A stretch of DNA of 64,000 nucleotides, taken from assembly GCA_016932475.1 (NCBI GenBank), contig JAFGCU010000037.1, positions 28,782 to 92,781 of the forward strand. Direction: 5' to 3'. This DNA is from Anaerolineales bacterium (lineage in GTDB: Bacteria; Chloroflexota; Anaerolineae; Anaerolineales; RBG-16-64-43). Shown in pieces: positions 36,101-44,625 of this stretch. Below the pieces are notes generated by a model, which ran no database searches, had not been told where the DNA came from, and saw only the letters and a list, made by a program, of their open reading frames with translations. The position numbers and the translations under genes were made by a program. Each line of letters opens with the position of its first letter. Position 1 is the first letter of the stretch.

Positions 36101-36999
36101 CCTCGGAAATCGCATTCGCCATGGAAGATCGCGGTCTGAAGGTCGCCGCTCCGGCGCTCGCAGACTTTGCCGAGAACCCGACCTCCCATTTTGAGCGCGG
36201 ATTTTTGCCCGAGGTTCGGCGGCAGCTCGGTTCGCGCCCCCTGCTCCTCCTGCTGGACGAATTCGAGGAGCTCGAATCCTCGGTGCGGCGCGGGACGCTC
36301 GACGCGGCGGTATTTCCGTTCCTGCGGCACCTGATCCAGCATTCGGAAAACCTGAGCGTCGTGTTCTGCGGCACCCACCGGCTGGAGGAACTGGCTTCCA
36401 ATTACTGGAGCGTGCTGTTCAACATCAGCCTGTACCGGCACATCGGCTTCCTGAGCCGCGAAGATGCGAGCCGGCTGATCCAGGAGCCGGTGGCCGAAGG
36501 CGGGATGCAATTTGACGATCTGGCGCTCGATAAAATCTGGCGCGTGACGGCCGGCCATCCGTACTTCCTGCAGCTGGTCTGCCACAATTTGGTCAACCTG
36601 CACAACCGTCAACAGCGCAGCTATGTGACGGTGGGCGACGTCAACACCGCGCTGGACGAAATCCTCACCACCGGGGAAGCGCACTTTGTCTATCTGTGGA
36701 TGGAATCCTCCCCGGCCCAGAAGCTGGCCCTTTTTGCGATGAGCCAACTGGGGAGCGCGGGTTTTCTCACGCCCCTCCAGGCGGCGGAGGATCTGGCCCG
36801 GCGCGGGGCGCCCGTGGAGCGGCCGGAGTTGATCGGCGCATTCCAGCGGCTCGCCGCGCGCGATATCTTCTCGGTGGTCCAGCGCCCGGATCAGCCGTTC
36901 GGAGAGGCGTACGGCTGGAAACTGGGGCTCCTGGGGATGTGGGTCGAAAAAAGCAGGACCCTGCGGCACATCCTTGAGGAACGCAATCCACCGGAATAG
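33136..36999 (+). CDS. multi-TM / GAF / STAND-like NTPase sensor protein
   Basis: 1287 residues. Residues 1-380 hold about eight membrane helices followed by FRPLRDRLQDFIDRRFYREK, a linker known from membrane histidine kinases. A GAF-like domain covers about 390-555 (YGAVFLREPGGKFRLTYSLR). A helical region and a beta-sandwich follow (about 800-890). The C-terminal NTPase starts NPYVIGTPLRAGSPLFFGRE, with P-loop GQRRTGKSS near 950, Walker B LLLLLDEFEEL near 1035 and HPYFLQLVCHNLVN. There is no kinase or HTH, so output may go through partners. It shares its NTPase type with two flanking genes. ATG at 33136; no strong ribosome site. Confidence 0.85.
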   Translation: MNMPSIRQRFDFLKPAFRTADRRLLWARIVWIVLALALTGMVIYSLATHARSVDPDLPEVERALLSQVGISPVAYGMYLAAMEWIVALAFGAASLVIFRSKRDDGIALLVSFALISFGATVFPFIRSADLQWVVRPVQIFGIAAAALTIFLFPNGRFVPSWTRQLAFGLGIWLAALLVFPEITGALGGDEQLAPVQTGLRFIAWLLGTDISADFTEQVVNALRMVGMLSVLIGGFGAGAASQVYRYLHSADGQEKQQTKLVVLSLTIAVISSLFYYLLPAFFPSLRDPGAARLVFQATGQTLYSVALVLIPVFLMIAVLRYRLWDVDELINRTLVYTLLTGLLGVMYLAGIFVGQAIVRAVTGQGSDLVIVGSTLAIAALFRPLRDRLQDFIDRRFYREKVDFRRAFTDFGRELRTLLDLAELQRTIVQRVLDLCHIEYGAVFLREPGGKFRLTYSLRFPDALIAELPARADIFHRLESGSIAAKRSAVPFPLLVPLIAPRTGANDLVGILALGPRLSGEDYSREDQSLLLGLADQAGTSIRVAQLIEEKQTETRQRAEVERQLAEHWNSPLGRAEATADRILLHPEQALLEFHRLTQEARDNPESAALVANLPNALDNVKASRLARLAEGYGYLLESHTSPEMLPVALRTVTVQLQELTDSGKAPRGTAEALGAYSACTDAIAVRSVSEIAGWHWGSDAPEGGEDFLSGLNAMLAELHAAAVSLQAFERVDTVQDKLAYLAGAIERLGRLHHSAATALGAADRPLVRRIAEHWMAVATGAMGELQSRAQIVCELLTRHTWQEDVVTIALALRNTGRGAAVRVEVRLLPSSEYKLIDETAQLEHLGPGEEAQVGLRICPSGVRRFRALFEIRYTDPRGPDQCDSFADAVQLLETSGEFHAIPNPYVIGTPLRAGSPLFFGREDVMTFLLDHLTAAHRNNLVLIGQRRTGKSSLLKQLPLRLGTDFLPVYLDGQALGLDPGMPAFLHSIASEIAFAMEDRGLKVAAPALADFAENPTSHFERGFLPEVRRQLGSRPLLLLLDEFEELESSVRRGTLDAAVFPFLRHLIQHSENLSVVFCGTHRLEELASNYWSVLFNISLYRHIGFLSREDASRLIQEPVAEGGMQFDDLALDKIWRVTAGHPYFLQLVCHNLVNLHNRQQRSYVTVGDVNTALDEILTTGEAHFVYLWMESSPAQKLALFAMSQLGSAGFLTPLQAAEDLARRGAPVERPELIGAFQRLAARDIFSVVQRPDQPFGEAYGWKLGLLGMWVEKSRTLRHILEERNPPE

Positions 37000-37043
37000 G
37001 AAATTCCGGAAATCTATTAGTTAACTTTTCAGAGGAGAAAAAC

Positions 37044-38462
37044 ATGAACACTAAAACGCGGAATTTATGGTTTCGAATCCTGTTGGCCATGGCGATGGTG
37101 TCGGCACTCGCCCTCACCGGCGCGCAGACCGTGCGCGCCATGGAGATCGACGACGACGGCAAGGTCGGGGCGGACGAGGTCATCCAAGACGATCTCATCC
37201 TTTCGGAGGAGACCGTTGAGATGGCCGGGACGGTGAACGGCAATCTGATCGCCTCGGGTTCGACCGTCGTCATCAGCGGAACCGTCAACGGCGACGTCAT
37301 CGCCGGCGGAGCGACCGTTATCGTCACCGGAACGGTGAACGGCAACGTCTTTGCGGGGGGCGGAGAAGTGCTGATCGACGGCAAGGTCGAAGGCAGCCTG
37401 TTCTTGGGCGGCAACACGCTGACCGTCGGACCCAACGCGCGCGTGGGAAGCAACATGTACGCCGCCGGCTTCAGCGTCAGCCTGCAACCCGGATCGGTCG
37501 TCGCCCGTGATATCGCCGTCGCCGGGTATCAGGCGATCCTGGCGGGTGAGATCGGCCGCGATGTCCACGCCGATCTGGGCGCACTCGAGCTGACCGGCAA
37601 GGTCGGCCGCAACATCATCCTGACGATCGGCGAACCGACCGAGGACCGGGAAGAGACAGCCTACATGCATTTCCCGCCGTTCTCGCGCGTCTCCCGGATC
37701 GTGCCCGTCGGCCTGCATATCGGCTCCGAAGCGGTGATCGGGGGCAAGCTCGAATACAGCAGCCCCGTCGAACAACAGGCCGGCATCCAGGCGACTCCCG
37801 AAGGCGGAGTGGTCTACCAATACAAACCTTCGAAAGACGCAGATACCCTGAGGGATCTGGAAGATGTACGGAAGGACTTCACCGTCCGCGTATTCGACTC
37901 CGGCGGGATGTTCATGAGCTACATGTTCCACGTGATCCGCGAGTTCCTGACGCTCGTTCTGTTGGGAGCTCTGGCAGTCTGGCTGATCCCGTCCATACTG
38001 ACCCGCACCGCCGGCACCCTGCGCGCCAAGCCGCTGCCCGCGCTGGGCTGGGGCTTCCTCGTCCTGGCCGTGGGAATGGCCGGGTTGGTGATGGCCTTCT
38101 TCCTGGTCATCCTGCTGGGCCTGGCCATCGGCGTGGTTACCTTGTTCGGTTTGATGGGTGTGATCTTCTCGATCGGTTTTTCCGCGACCGGGCTGGCGAC
38201 GGCGGTCTTCCTGGCCCTGGCGCAGTACGGCAGCAAGCTGGTGGTGGCGCTCCTGATCGGAGACTGGTTCCTGCGGCTGTTCCGCAAGGATTATTCCGCA
38301 AGCGCCTTCTGGCCGCTGCTCCTGGGTATCCTGATGATGGTGTTGGTGGATGCGCTGCCTGTCCTCGGGGTGCTGGTCGGCTTCTTTGTGGCCATCCTGG
38401 GGCTGGGGGCTATGTGGATGGTCTTCCGCGACTGGTGGAGAGCCCGAACCGCAAAGGCCTGA
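37044..38462 (+). CDS. bactofilin-like polymer-forming membrane protein
   Basis: 472 residues. A signal peptide (residues 1-32, cut after VRA) precedes a right-handed beta-helix of about 38-260 built from repeats such as GTVNGNLIASGSTVVISGTV and GDVIAGGATVIVTGTV, as in bactofilin/DUF583 polymer-forming proteins. After a linker come four or more membrane helices (about 305-460). The helix would thus face outside the membrane, unlike cytoplasmic bactofilins. AGGAG precedes the ATG by about 7 nt. It lies between two STAND-like NTPase genes on the same strand and has its own terminator. Confidence 0.85.
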   Translation: MNTKTRNLWFRILLAMAMVSALALTGAQTVRAMEIDDDGKVGADEVIQDDLILSEETVEMAGTVNGNLIASGSTVVISGTVNGDVIAGGATVIVTGTVNGNVFAGGGEVLIDGKVEGSLFLGGNTLTVGPNARVGSNMYAAGFSVSLQPGSVVARDIAVAGYQAILAGEIGRDVHADLGALELTGKVGRNIILTIGEPTEDREETAYMHFPPFSRVSRIVPVGLHIGSEAVIGGKLEYSSPVEQQAGIQATPEGGVVYQYKPSKDADTLRDLEDVRKDFTVRVFDSGGMFMSYMFHVIREFLTLVLLGALAVWLIPSILTRTAGTLRAKPLPALGWGFLVLAVGMAGLVMAFFLVILLGLAIGVVTLFGLMGVIFSIGFSATGLATAVFLALAQYGSKLVVALLIGDWFLRLFRKDYSASAFWPLLLGILMMVLVDALPVLGVLVGFFVAILGLGAMWMVFRDWWRARTAKA

Positions 38463-38477
38463 CGGCAGGTTCATGCA

Positions 38478-38514
38478 AACCGGCCCTTGGAGCAAGACCA
38501 GGGGCCGGTTTTTT
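38478..38514 (+). terminator. terminator after the bactofilin-like gene
   Basis: AACCGGCCC faces GGGCCGGTT with a 14-nt loop, followed by TTTT. It lies 16 bp past the stop. Confidence 0.8.
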
Positions 38515-38579
38515 CCGTTCTTCCTCCGTCCGGGTAGAAATGCACCCATTTTGTACAACCCGGTCTGTTCGGTTACTCT

Positions 38580-38585
38580 TATAAT
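38580..38585 (+). promoter_or_regulatory. candidate -10 box of the NTPase-kinase gene
   Basis: A perfect TATAAT 29 nt before the ATG. TTGTAC upstream is 23 bp away, too far for a standard -35. Confidence 0.35.
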
Positions 38586-38614
38586 TGCCTTATTCTCAAA
38601 GACGGGTGCCTGCC

Positions 38615-40528
38615 ATGACGGATCAATCCAATCCATATCTCTCCCGCGGACCGGTCCGTCTGCAGGAAATGTTCTTCGGCCGGAATCACGAGCTCCGGGA
38701 GATTGCCAATTTCCTCAAGGGCAATCAATCCGTTTCGATCGTCGGACCGCGCAAGATCGGGAAGACCTCGCTGCTCTTCCATCTGATGCGGCCGTGCGTC
38801 TCCGAGGAACTGGGGATCGCCTCCGGGACGCTGATCTGCTATCTGGATTGCGAGGTGCTCGGGACTGAATCCGCGGCGGAGGTGTTCCAGCAATTCGCCG
38901 CCGAACTCCGCGCCGAAGTGGAATCCCGCGGGCTGCCGGAGGAACCTGCGCTCGAATCCGCCTGCCACACCCCTTCCCGGCTGGCCTTCGAAGGCGCGAT
39001 CCGCGCCCTCAACCGGCGGGGTCTGCAGGTGGTGATGATCCTCGACGAGTTCGAGCGCCTGAGCGCCAACCCGCAGCTGGACGTGAATTTCTTCAACGCG
39101 CTACGCTCCATCGCCGGCCGGTTCCAGCTGGTTTTCCTGACCGCTTCGGCCAGTCCGCTCATCGAACTGACCTACTCCAGCCGCTCGCAGGATATCCTTT
39201 CCAGCCCCTTCTTTAATATCTTTGCGCCGATCTTCCTCGGCCCGTTTCCGGAAAAAGACGCCCGCGACCTGATCTTCAAACCCTCCGAGCGCGCGGGGAA
39301 ACCGTTCCCGCTCCCGATCCAGAATTTCCTGCTGGAATACTCCGGCGGGCATCCGTTGATCCTGCAGGTCGCGTGTTTTCACGCATTTACGCTGTCGGTG
39401 TTCCGCGATGAAATCGAACGCCGCACGGCGCAGGAGATGCAGGCGCATTTCGAATATTCATGGCGCAATCTGAGCGAGGAACAGAAGCGCGTGCTGAGGG
39501 AACTCCCCAAAGGAGCCCAACGCCCGCCCGCGACGACTTCGGGCGGCGCGGTCCTCCGCGAACTTGAGTTCAAATGCCTGATCCGCCAACGCGAGAACCG
39601 GTATGCATACGCCTCCAAGGCCTGGGCGGATTTCCTGGCGCAGCAAGCCTCCCCCGCCGCGGCGGCATCACCGATCCATAACATCATCGGGTGCAGGCTC
39701 GGGCAGTATGAAATCCTCGAACCGATCGGCAAGGGCGGCATGGCGGAGATCTATAAAGCGCGCCATATCCGGCTGGACCGCCCGGTGGCGGTGAAGATCC
39801 TGCCTGCCCGTCTGGCCGAAGAGGGGGATTTCCGCGAGCGGTTCGAACGCGAAGCACGCGCGGTTGCGCTCCTGAAGCATCCCAACATTGTCCAGGTTTA
39901 CGATTTCGGCGATTGCGACGGGCTGTATTACATGGCGATGGAATACATCCCCGGCCGGGATCTGGCCTACCGGATGAACCAGCTCAAGAAACTTCCGCTG
40001 ACACAGGTCTGGTGGGTGGCGAGCGACCTGGCCTCGGCGCTGGATTACGCCCACGGGCGCGGGATCGTGCACCGCGATGTGAAGCCTTCGAACGTGCTGC
40101 TCGAGCCGATCTCCAAGTCGGACCGGCCGGCGGCGAAACACGCCTCCAAACTGCAGCGCGCGATCCTGACGGATTTCGGCATCGCAAAAATTCTGGAGGG
40201 CGGAGAAAGATCTACGCGCGGGGGGATGTTCGGCACCGTGGAATACATGGCTCCGGAGCAGATCCGGGCCGAAACCGAGATCGACGGCCGGGCGGATATT
40301 TACGCGATGGGCATCATGTTGTTTGAAATGCTGACCGGCAGGCTGCCGTTCACGGCGGAGACCCCGAGCGCGATGGTCATCGCCCATCTGGATACCCCCC
40401 CGCCCGATCCGCGCGAGTTCGCACCGGAGCTTCCGGAGAAAGTCGCGCTGGCCGTCCTGCGCGCGATCGCCAAACCGCGCGAGGCGCGCTTCGCCACCGC
40501 CAAGGAATTCATCCGCGCGATGCGGTAG
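38615..40528 (+). CDS. STAND-like NTPase fused to a Ser/Thr protein kinase
   Basis: 637 residues. The NTPase (about 1-330) starts NPYLSRGPVRLQEMFFGRNHEL, with P-loop GPRKIGKTS near 43 and Walker B VMILDEFERL near 142. A Hanks-type kinase follows from about 362: GQYEILEPIGKGGMAEIYKA, the VAVKIL lysine, HRDVKPSN, DFGIAK and a MAPEQIR P+1 segment. The kinase domain ends at the C-terminus, with no membrane anchor or PASTA domain, so it is cytosolic. The order (NTPase first, kinase last) suggests a nucleotide switch controls phosphorylation. Paralogous in its first half to the genes at 31532 and 33136. Confidence 0.9.
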   Translation: MTDQSNPYLSRGPVRLQEMFFGRNHELREIANFLKGNQSVSIVGPRKIGKTSLLFHLMRPCVSEELGIASGTLICYLDCEVLGTESAAEVFQQFAAELRAEVESRGLPEEPALESACHTPSRLAFEGAIRALNRRGLQVVMILDEFERLSANPQLDVNFFNALRSIAGRFQLVFLTASASPLIELTYSSRSQDILSSPFFNIFAPIFLGPFPEKDARDLIFKPSERAGKPFPLPIQNFLLEYSGGHPLILQVACFHAFTLSVFRDEIERRTAQEMQAHFEYSWRNLSEEQKRVLRELPKGAQRPPATTSGGAVLRELEFKCLIRQRENRYAYASKAWADFLAQQASPAAAASPIHNIIGCRLGQYEILEPIGKGGMAEIYKARHIRLDRPVAVKILPARLAEEGDFRERFEREARAVALLKHPNIVQVYDFGDCDGLYYMAMEYIPGRDLAYRMNQLKKLPLTQVWWVASDLASALDYAHGRGIVHRDVKPSNVLLEPISKSDRPAAKHASKLQRAILTDFGIAKILEGGERSTRGGMFGTVEYMAPEQIRAETEIDGRADIYAMGIMLFEMLTGRLPFTAETPSAMVIAHLDTPPPDPREFAPELPEKVALAVLRAIAKPREARFATAKEFIRAMR

Positions 40529-40713
40529 GGATAATAGCGGAACGCAAAGACGCAGAGGCGCAAAGGCGCAAAGACACATTTGTAATTTAGAGGGCTTCTT
40601 TACGACACTGCGGCTTTGCGTTTGGGGCTTGTTTTCATCTTGTATGCAAAGAGCGCCCTCCCCGCGAGGCGCGCTTCGCCACCGCCAAGGAATTCATCCG
40701 CGCGATGCGGTAG
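40478..40713 (+). repeat. 51-bp direct repeat duplicating the kinase 3' end
   Basis: The last 51 bases of the kinase gene including TAG (40478-40528) recur exactly at 40663-40713. Between them lie AT-richer DNA and a GCAAAGACGC/GGCGCAAAG array (40543-40577) with a partial complement near 40608. Confidence 0.92.
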
Positions 40714-40756
40714 ATCATCGAGTACTTTTCCTTGGGGATGATAATCGTAGTCAGTT

Positions 40757-42259
40757 TTATACGACTCGATCTAAACTGATCCTTGGATAGACTTCAATCC
40801 TATCCGGACGTTCAGATGTAGTCATCGCAATTAATAAATCCACTCTCTCCCTAGGCTCCAAGGAAAAAGAGTAGTCGTTTGTATACACTTTCAGTTCACC
40901 AGCAATATACCATCCTCCAGCCCCAATTATCATACCCTCTTGATCATACAATAATCCTATTGCCCCATATATATCTTGAAAGGTAAATTCTTCAGGATTA
41001 TAAAGAGTGCAAGAAACATTGGGAATATCCTTTTTTATAAGCCATTCAACATTTTCAACGACTGGTAATTCAATATTCATATTCCGCAGATTACCTCTAT
41101 TGTATGCAAATATATCAACACGATAACCTTTTTTCCAGCCTGCTTCTTCAATGGCTTTGTAACTTCCCCATCCAGCACCGATACCTAGAGGCGGGATTGC
41201 AATTGTTTCATGGTCGTGTTCAATCCCAATTAGTCTTCCATCTTTATCATAAATATCAGCATGCCAATATATCGATTGAATCCATTTCTCTGAATTTCCA
41301 TTTTCCACAGTAAAGGCATAATAACCACGATCCTCATTACCTATACTTGGGTTTTGCCAACCACCAGATTGAATTACTTTTAAGGGCTCGGGAAAGAAAA
41401 AACCATATCTTTCGTCCTCACTAGAAGCATGGTCTGGATTTTCGCAGAAACTATATCCTTTAGCAATCGGGAATGCCTTTATTTCTTGGGCATGGTTATA
41501 TACACCAGTATCTACATATATGTAGAAACCCATTTTCTTTTGCGGTGGAATCGGCAGGCTCTCTCCTTCGCGGTCGGATAATTCTCTTATTCCCATCCCG
41601 ATAATCGTATTGTTGTAATCAAACGCTAAAGTAATGATTTTCTCAACCACGCAGGGATAGAGTGATGTGTTCTCTACCGTTATATATGAATTAGTAAGGC
41701 GATATGCTGGGGACTCCCAACTTTCTTTCATCACCTCGGTTTTCCAATTAGGAACCTCATGATTATTATCCGTCAGCACCATACCATTTACTTCATATTT
41801 TATGGTTACTTTCGTAATGGGACTGCATACCAGCGTTTCGGAGGCCGTTTGCAGGAAAACGGCTTCACCATGCGGCGCAAGAGGAGGCACATCCGCGAGG
41901 AAAATCTCCGAAAATTTTCCCCCCGCACATTCCAGAGTGACGACTCCGCCATTTGGGGCAACGATCCCATAATCGGAGTTGTTTTTTATAATTGCTACAA
42001 AGTAGGTCCTTCTAAAATAAAATGTCGGAGGCACAAAAGCCCAATTTGTAATTTCCAAGTCGGGCTGGATTGGTGTGGGTGTATTTGATATGGTTGGTGA
42101 AAGGGTTGGGGTATTTGTATTTGTTGGAGTCAATGTGACGATATTCTGCGTTTCAGTGGGCAAGTAAGTTCCAATTGTCTGTGGAGTTACCTCGGGGGAG
42201 CAACCCGTCATCAACGGAATGAGAATAAGTAGACCACAGACAATTCTATATCGGTTCAT
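40757..42259 (-). CDS. AT-rich lipoprotein, function unknown
   Basis: 500 residues. Signal and lipobox LMTGC are followed by a Thr/Pro/Asn-rich linker (TLTPTNTNTPTLSPTISNTP). The rest is beta-rich in about three similar units with phrases such as VAIIKNNSDYGIVAPNGGVV, SYITVENTSLYPCVVEKI and GYYAFTVENGNSEKWIQSIY. These resemble immunoglobulin-like or FxLYD-type extracellular domains with conserved Asn. Base composition is much more AT-rich than flanking genes, suggesting recent transfer. GGAGG lies 5 nt before the ATG. No partner gene is obvious. Confidence 0.75.
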   Translation of the reverse strand: MNRYRIVCGLLILIPLMTGCSPEVTPQTIGTYLPTETQNIVTLTPTNTNTPTLSPTISNTPTPIQPDLEITNWAFVPPTFYFRRTYFVAIIKNNSDYGIVAPNGGVVTLECAGGKFSEIFLADVPPLAPHGEAVFLQTASETLVCSPITKVTIKYEVNGMVLTDNNHEVPNWKTEVMKESWESPAYRLTNSYITVENTSLYPCVVEKIITLAFDYNNTIIGMGIRELSDREGESLPIPPQKKMGFYIYVDTGVYNHAQEIKAFPIAKGYSFCENPDHASSEDERYGFFFPEPLKVIQSGGWQNPSIGNEDRGYYAFTVENGNSEKWIQSIYWHADIYDKDGRLIGIEHDHETIAIPPLGIGAGWGSYKAIEEAGWKKGYRVDIFAYNRGNLRNMNIELPVVENVEWLIKKDIPNVSCTLYNPEEFTFQDIYGAIGLLYDQEGMIIGAGGWYIAGELKVYTNDYSFSLEPRERVDLLIAMTTSERPDRIEVYPRISLDRVV

Positions 42260-42387
42260 CGATCCTCCCCTTATTTTTAGCGGCGAGTCAGTGTAATAAT
42301 CTTAGCACAAAGCTCGCATAAATTGGTCGAACAAAGGAATTTAATAAACTTTGGGTTTTCCTTGCGGCTTTGCGGAAAAGGGGTTTT

Positions 42388-42831
42388 TTACTTCGTGGTG
42401 AGTGCAGCCTTCAGCGCGGGCCAGTCGCCGGTCGCGAGATAGGCTTCATAGATCGCTTCCAGCGCCCCAAAGAGGGGATCCGGATTGGTTGCCATGAACA
42501 CGGCGCTCGCCGCGTGCGCCTGAAACATGGCCGCCTTCGCGCTGAGCGAATCGGTCTTGCCGGTCTTATCCCGGTCGCGGATATCGGTGCCGATATGGAA
42601 CCCATCCAGAGCCGCCACCAGCTTGCCCAATTCCGCAACCTCGGACGCGCTCAGCGGTTTGTCATCCGCCATTGCCGTCAACGCATTGAGGATCGCAGGA
42701 TAGAGCAGATCGCTTTTCTCCACGGCGTAACGGCAGGCTATCAACGCCATCCGCCGGAGAGAATCGTCCGATTCGTGAAGCAGGCGGGTATAAAATTCCT
42801 TATCCAAGCCGGACAGCCGCGCATTGGCCAT
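42388..42831 (-). CDS. hypothetical helical protein
   Basis: 147 residues, nearly all helical by composition (LLHESDDSLRRMALIACRYA, SLSAKAAMFQAHAASAVFMA), without signal or membrane segments. No family recognised. An AAGGTGAG-like ribosome site is next to the ATG. It follows pstB on the same strand by 86 bp and could be co-transcribed, but it bears no resemblance to PhoU. Confidence 0.6.
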   Translation of the reverse strand: MANARLSGLDKEFYTRLLHESDDSLRRMALIACRYAVEKSDLLYPAILNALTAMADDKPLSASEVAELGKLVAALDGFHIGTDIRDRDKTGKTDSLSAKAAMFQAHAASAVFMATNPDPLFGALEAIYEAYLATGDWPALKAALTTK

Positions 42832-42917
42832 ATGCTCACCTTTGCCTGAATCCTGTGGATAGTATAAATAAAAACCGATAAATTTACCCCCACAATTCGC
42901 TTCCGATCAGACGAGAT

Positions 42918-43682
42918 TCATCCCATGCGACCGGTAACGTAATCCTCGGTCTGTTTGTTGGCGGGACGGGTGAAGATCTTCTTGGTGTCGTCGAATTCGA
43001 TCAGTTTTCCGAGCCAAAACAGGCCGGTTTTATTGGAAACCCGCGCCGCCTGCTGCATATTGTGGGTCACGATCACGATGGTGAATTCGGAGACCAGTTC
43101 GTGCATCAGTTCCTCGATCCGCATCGTGGCGATCGGATCCAGCGCCGAACACGGCTCGTCCATCAGAATGACTTCCGGTTCCACAGCCAGCACCCGGGCA
43201 ATGCACAGCCGCTGCTGCTGGCCGAGCGAGAGGCCGAGGGCGGAATCCCGCAGGTGATCCTTCACATCCTCCCATAGCGCGGCTCGCCGCAGCGATTGTT
43301 CGACCCGCTCCGGAAGGCGGATGGACTGGTCGAGGCCAAGGACCTGGGGGCCGAACGCTACGTTCTCAAAGATCGATTGCGGGAACGGATTGGGCTTCTG
43401 GAAGACCATCCCCACCCGGCGCCGAAGAACAGCCACGTCCAGTCCGGGGGTCTGGATATCCTCGCCATCGAGAAGGATTTTCCCCTCGGCCCGCGCTTTC
43501 GGGATGGTATCGTTCATGCGGTTCAGGCAGCGCAGGAAGGTGCTTTTTCCGCATCCGGAAGGGCCGATCAGCGCGGTGATCTCGCGTTCGGCGATCTCCA
43601 TGGAGATGTTCTCGAGGGCCTTAAACGACCCGTAGAAAAAATCCAAGTCCTCGATCAGGAATTTGATTTCGGCCTGGCCCAT
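42918..43682 (-). CDS. pstB: phosphate ABC transporter ATPase, divergent copy
   Basis: 254 residues. [15 protein letters not shown], Walker [18 protein letters not shown], Walker [14 protein letters not shown] and the switch [11 protein letters not shown] are PstB hallmarks. The signature reads LSLGQQQR where LSGGQQQR is usual: the second Gly-position residue is Leu. It is transcribed away from pstS-C-A-B. The family rank of PstB is clear; whether this copy pairs with the PstCA next door is inference. It may serve a second permease, or replace the other ATPase under different conditions. Confidence 0.9.
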   Translation of the reverse strand: MGQAEIKFLIEDLDFFYGSFKALENISMEIAEREITALIGPSGCGKSTFLRCLNRMNDTIPKARAEGKILLDGEDIQTPGLDVAVLRRRVGMVFQKPNPFPQSIFENVAFGPQVLGLDQSIRLPERVEQSLRRAALWEDVKDHLRDSALGLSLGQQQRLCIARVLAVEPEVILMDEPCSALDPIATMRIEELMHELVSEFTIVIVTHNMQQAARVSNKTGLFWLGKLIEFDDTKKIFTRPANKQTEDYVTGRMG

Positions 43683-43726
43683 GCCCCAATTCTACTCTGT
43701 TTTCCGGAGTTTCCTGGCTCGTCTTC

Positions 43727-43735
43727 TGTTACAAT
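43727..43735 (+). promoter_or_regulatory. extended -10 promoter of the pst operon
   Basis: TGTTACAAT ends 7 nt before the pstS ATG at 43743. No ribosome site and no clear Pho-box-like direct repeats are visible in the 60-bp divergent gap. Confidence 0.5.
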
Positions 43736-43742
43736 TAGGGGT

Positions 43743-44612
43743 ATGAGAAGGGTGTCAAGGTGGTTCCCGCTGCTGATTTGCCTTGCGATTTCCGCCTGTT
43801 CCCCTTCCAACTCCCCGAATGCCACCTCCCCAAAAACCATCATCAATCGCGGCTCCGACACCATGGTCAACCTGGCACTGGCGTGGGCGGAAGCGTATGC
43901 CGAGGTTCAGCCAACGGTCTCCATTTCCGTCTCCGGCGGCGGCAGCGGGACGGGGATCACAGCCCTGACCGATAAAACGATCCAGATCGCCAACGCCTCC
44001 CGCGCCATGAAGCAGGAGGAGATAGAAACCGCGCAGGCCAATGGGGTGGATCCGAAGGAAATCACCGTCGCCGGGGATGCCATCGCCGTGATCGTCCATC
44101 CCGATAATCCGATCGATCAACTGACCCTGCAGCAGGTCTCCGATATTTTCTCGGGGAAGATCAACAACTGGAAGGAGATCGGCGGGGAAGACCGGCCGAT
44201 CGTGCGGGTTTCGCGCGAAACAAACTCCGGGACGCACGTGTTTTTTCTTGAGTCTGTTATTCGTCTGGGACGGAACGACGATAAGACCATTTTTTCAGCC
44301 GATACGCTGTTGCTCCCCTCTTCGGAGGGGATCACATCCGAAGTGGGGCAGAACCTCAACGCGATCGGGTACGACGGACTTGGCTACATCACGCCGGCCG
44401 TGAAGATGTTGAACCTGGCGGCAAATCCCGCCGGTCCGTTTGTCGGGCCCAGCAAGGAAACAGCCCTCAATGGAACCTATCCGATCGCGCGCGACCTCTA
44501 TATGTACACCGACGGGGAACCGACAGGCTGGGTGAAGGAATACCTGGATTGGATCCTGAGCGCCGAAGGACAGGAGATCGTCGCGAAACTGGGTTTCGTG
44601 CCGATATCCTGA
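43743..44612 (+). CDS. pstS: phosphate-binding lipoprotein
   Basis: 289 residues. Signal with lipobox ISAC, short Ser/Asn/Pro linker, then the phosphate-binding domain: RGSDTMVNLALAWAEAY, SVSGGGSGTGITAL (phosphate loop), IANASRAMKQEE, VSDIFSGKINNWKEIGG, and SRETNSGTHVFFLE. The last phrases are classical PstS sites. First gene of pstS-pstC-pstA-pstB. The start at 43743 is set by the extended -10 directly upstream; translation is probably leaderless. Confidence 0.93.
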   Translation: MRRVSRWFPLLICLAISACSPSNSPNATSPKTIINRGSDTMVNLALAWAEAYAEVQPTVSISVSGGGSGTGITALTDKTIQIANASRAMKQEEIETAQANGVDPKEITVAGDAIAVIVHPDNPIDQLTLQQVSDIFSGKINNWKEIGGEDRPIVRVSRETNSGTHVFFLESVIRLGRNDDKTIFSADTLLLPSSEGITSEVGQNLNAIGYDGLGYITPAVKMLNLAANPAGPFVGPSKETALNGTYPIARDLYMYTDGEPTGWVKEYLDWILSAEGQEIVAKLGFVPIS

Positions 44613-44625
44613 TTTCTCATACTCC

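Noticed and set aside
34501..36969. An 822-codon minus-strand frame opposite the multi-TM/GAF/NTPase gene.
   Set aside because: Low-complexity Arg/Gln/Pro-rich text, opposite a gene with clear domains.
43683..43742. Pho box in the divergent pst gap.
   Set aside because: No direct repeats of a PhoB-like type at 11-bp spacing; only the extended -10 is convincing.
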